A program made the translations under genes and the position numbers. From GWE2-42-39 sp963662895 (GTDB lineage: Bacteria; Bacteroidota; Bacteroidia; Bacteroidales; Prolixibacteraceae), in the NCBI GenBank assembly GCA_963662895.1, contig OY759982.1, positions 806,001 to 870,000 of the forward strand: DNA of 64,000 bases, written 5' to 3'. The notes below the pieces were generated by a model. The model was given only the letters and a program-made list of their open reading frames with translations, had not been told where the DNA came from and did not search any database. Below, piece after piece: positions 62,264 through 64,000 of the stretch; within the stretch, counting starts at the first letter, position 1, and each line of letters begins with the position of its first letter.

Positions 62264-62386
62264 GACGACCAGCGGGAACCTTGTACATTTTGAAAAACCT
62301 TCCCGACGACCGTCCGGGACCTTCTGCATTTTGAAAAACCTCCCCGACGACCAGCGGGAAGCTTCTGCATTTTGAAAAAGCTTCCC
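62264..62386. repeat. 41-bp tandem repeat, three units
   Basis: Exact 41-bp period (62264, 62305, 62346), each unit with GACGACC, GGGA and the constant GCATTTTGAAAAA-type core (first unit TACATTTTGAAAAA). A partial fourth unit starts at 62387. It lies between convergent genes (thioesterase and TonB). No spacers, so not a CRISPR; possibly REP-like or terminator repeats. Confidence 0.7.
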
Positions 62387-62521
62387 GACAAGCGGATTGG
62401 GCCCTGTGAAATTTTCACAGCTTTTTTGACAGCCATGCTCCCGGGCAGTTGGGGAGTTGAGCCAACGAACATATTCGGATTACTTCTCCGGAAAAGAAAA
62501 ACAATCACCGGGACGCAGGTT

Positions 62522-63508
62522 TTAGTCCAGAACAAAACGGTAAGTGATGGTTCCCTGTTGGAAAGCCGGGGCATTAGAATCGGTATTGAATTTGGCCTTT
62601 AAGGCTGCTTTCCGGGCTGCTACCCATAATTCGGGCGACGAGGTAGTCGATCCCCTGGCTCCGGCTACCGCTTTGGTTACTTTTCCGTATTTGTCAACGG
62701 TAACCTGTACAACTACCACTCCTTCTTCATTGCCCGGGTAGTAAGGTAAGGGGAGTGCAAGGGCAGATCGTCCGCCCAGATTATATGAAACCCCATTGCC
62801 AAGGCCTCCGCCTTTATTATAGTTATCTGAATCAGCCGTTCCATTCGGGCTCCCCTGGTTACCGCTTTTGTAAGTTACCCCCTGACCGGTACTTTTCGAT
62901 TCTGTATTTCCCTGACCTGGAGTGCCAAATACATTTTTAGCCCGTGAATTTATTTCGTTGATCTGTCGTTGTTGTTCTTCCTTCTTTTTACGTTCAGCTT
63001 CTTCCCGGAGGCGTTGTTCTTCCTTTTCTTTTTCGATCCGGGCTATCTCTTCCTGTTTTTTTCTTTCGATTTCAGCCAGACGTTCACGTTCGAGACGCTC
63101 CTTTTCTTTTTGTTCCTGAATCTTTTTCTGACGTTCGAGTTCAGCCTTTCGTTCTTTTTCTTCGTTTTTTTTCTTTTTGGCCGATTCAATAGCGGCCGTT
63201 TTTTCCAGATCCTGGGTTATGACTTCCTGTTTAGCCTTTACCGGTTCTGTTGCCTTCGCTTTTGGGGGCGGGATTGTCTGTGGTTCAACCTTTTTTTCTT
63301 TTTTCTGAACAGGTGGTGTTGCCTTCTTAGGAGCAGGTTCCTCACGGCCCTGTCCGAAATTTTCATTTCCGAAATTTACAAGGATACCTTCCTCTCCCGG
63401 TAGTGGGAGAGGGGTGAAGAACCCGAACAAAAGCAACATTATCAAAATAATGCCGTGCACAATGATGGTTCCTATAAAACCTTTTCTATGTTTCGAGAAA
63501 TAACTCAT
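62522..63508 (-). CDS. Energy-transducing TonB-family protein
   Basis: 328 residues: short cytoplasmic N-terminus, one TM helix (~12-34; GTIIVHGIILIMLLLFGFFT), a proline/lysine linker and a long highly charged KE/R-rich helix (~95-190; TolA-like), then a Gly/Asn/Ser-rich segment and a C-terminal TonB-like domain (ALPLPYYPGNEEGVVVVQVT to FQQGTITYRFVLD). It spans the periplasm to power TonB-dependent receptors such as those in this window. It overlaps the ExbD stop by one base (TAATG), forming an exbB-exbD-tonB operon. Confidence 0.88.
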   Translation of the reverse strand: MSYFSKHRKGFIGTIIVHGIILIMLLLFGFFTPLPLPGEEGILVNFGNENFGQGREEPAPKKATPPVQKKEKKVEPQTIPPPKAKATEPVKAKQEVITQDLEKTAAIESAKKKKNEEKERKAELERQKKIQEQKEKERLERERLAEIERKKQEEIARIEKEKEEQRLREEAERKKKEEQQRQINEINSRAKNVFGTPGQGNTESKSTGQGVTYKSGNQGSPNGTADSDNYNKGGGLGNGVSYNLGGRSALALPLPYYPGNEEGVVVVQVTVDKYGKVTKAVAGARGSTTSSPELWVAARKAALKAKFNTDSNAPAFQQGTITYRFVLD

Positions 63509-63915
63509 TAATTTTCAGGAGCAGTAGCCAAAATCATTTTTAAATTATTGTGTTTCGCTACATTCATCACTTTTACCACGTGTTCTATCGGGACTGATTT
63601 ATCAGCATGCAGCGAGATATAAGCATCCTCTTTGTTGCCTGCAATTCGTTGTAAAGCGGCTTCAATTTCATGGAAGGCAACCCGCTTTTGAGTCCCGTTT
63701 TCGTTGATGTAATATTTCAGGTCAGCCGTAATCGATATGGCCGTGATCGGTTTTGCCGCAGTTTGGTTGTTGCTTTGGGGCAGTAGCAATTTTAGCGCGT
63801 TGGGCGCGATCAGTGTCGAGGTTACCATGAAAAATATCAACAGGAGGAAAACAATATCGGTCATCGACGACATGCTGAACGAGGCATTTACCTTATTTCT
63901 TCGTTTCAGTGCCAT
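63508..63915 (-). CDS. exbD: ExbD/TolR-family biopolymer transport protein
   Basis: 135 residues. N-terminal basic segment, one TM helix (~16-38) with the essential Asp in SSMTDIVFLLLIFFMVTST, and a periplasmic domain (AYISLHADKSVPIEHVVKVM). Proton-channel subunit pairing with ExbB/TolQ. Lies between the partial ExbB gene and TonB, with 5-bp and -1-bp spacings. Confidence 0.93.
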   Translation of the reverse strand: MALKRRNKVNASFSMSSMTDIVFLLLIFFMVTSTLIAPNALKLLLPQSNNQTAAKPITAISITADLKYYINENGTQKRVAFHEIEAALQRIAGNKEDAYISLHADKSVPIEHVVKVMNVAKHNNLKMILATAPEN

Positions 63916-63920
63916 AATCT

Positions 63921-64000
63921 TTATTTTGCAGGTTCGTGCAGCAGATCCATAAATTCACTGGTTGCAGCCTCCATATTAAATACCACTTTTTCGACATTTG
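63921..64000 (-). CDS. ExbB/TolQ-family proton channel protein, C-terminal fragment
   Basis: Only the last 26 codons are in the window (NVEKVVFNMEAATSEFMDLL, then HEPAK and stop). The ending matches MotA/TolQ/ExbB family proteins that precede ExbD in Bacteroidota. The gene continues beyond the right edge. Confidence 0.7.
   Translation of the reverse strand, partial: NVEKVVFNMEAATSEFMDLLHEPAK

Noticed and set aside
62264..62386. 41-bp repeats as a CRISPR array
   Set aside because: Contiguous repeats with conserved sequence throughout, no unique spacers and no cas genes nearby.

Overview
The window is from a Bacteroidota chromosome, most likely a glycan-degrading Bacteroidales/Marinilabiliales-type organism (the order is an inference). 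The evidence is two SusC/SusD outer-membrane pairs, a hybrid two-component system (HTCS), an ECF sigma/FecR pair feeding a SusC with an STN domain, a DUF4249/TonB-receptor pair, moderate GC and one TAnnTTTG-type promoter. It divides into a mobile accessory half (1-24.9 kb) and a more ordinary chromosomal half (25-64 kb).

Accessory half. Positions ~698-14930 look like an integron-type gene-cassette array without a visible integrase. All readable genes are on the + strand and sit in one- to four-gene segments: an S41 peptidase lipoprotein; a 0.3-kb near-noncoding segment present twice; MBOAT + SGNH; AraC + VOC + YjbR; and PadR + HAAS-type membrane protein + small protein + serine hydrolase. Five imperfect palindromes separate them. 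Each segment begins with a short GTTG-type core whose reverse complement ends the same segment, as expected of circularising cassettes. Two of the palindromes carry the same 666-nt ORF-less group II intron on the minus strand, at the same base of the core, as class IIC-attC introns do. One of those copies is itself broken in domain V by a second, ORF-bearing group II intron in the opposite orientation.

Positions 15.2-20.1 kb hold a duplicated regulator/ORF6N module. In one copy an Rpn-family nuclease gene has replaced the XRE gene. The module is littered with RAYT-transposase fragments and REP-like palindromes and is followed by a 22-bp tandem repeat. Positions 20.1-24.5 kb (minus strand) hold decayed CRISPR-like repeats, a Cas6-like endonuclease, a membrane-anchored coiled-coil/Rossmann-like protein, a Y1 transposase flanked by REP repeats, and a 491-residue Cas10-like protein with an intact GGDD motif. 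No RAMP backbone, Cas1 or Cas2 gene is visible. This is a candidate reduced or atypical type III signalling locus.

Chromosomal half. 25-35.2 kb: HTCS regulator, NagX-like acyltransferase, SusD, SusC. 35.6-42.9 kb: a DUF4249 lipoprotein and TonB receptor between two paralogous PAP2 phosphatases, followed by a LytS/LytT-type histidine kinase and response regulator. 42.9-46.9 kb: a tightly packed operon of lysine 2,3-aminomutase, beta-lysine acetyltransferase, two small proteins and a sodium/solute symporter, probably for N-epsilon-acetyl-beta-lysine osmolyte metabolism. 47.1-48.2 kb: debris of a DNA methylase and an IS701-type transposase. 48.2-59.2 kb: a second polysaccharide-utilisation locus with two alpha/alpha-barrel glycosidases, SusD, SusC, FecR and ECF sigma. 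59.2-60.7 kb: a frameshifted tyrosine integrase next to tRNA-Lys. 61-64 kb: SDR oxidoreductase, thioesterase and a TonB-ExbD-ExbB(partial) energy-transduction operon running off the right edge.
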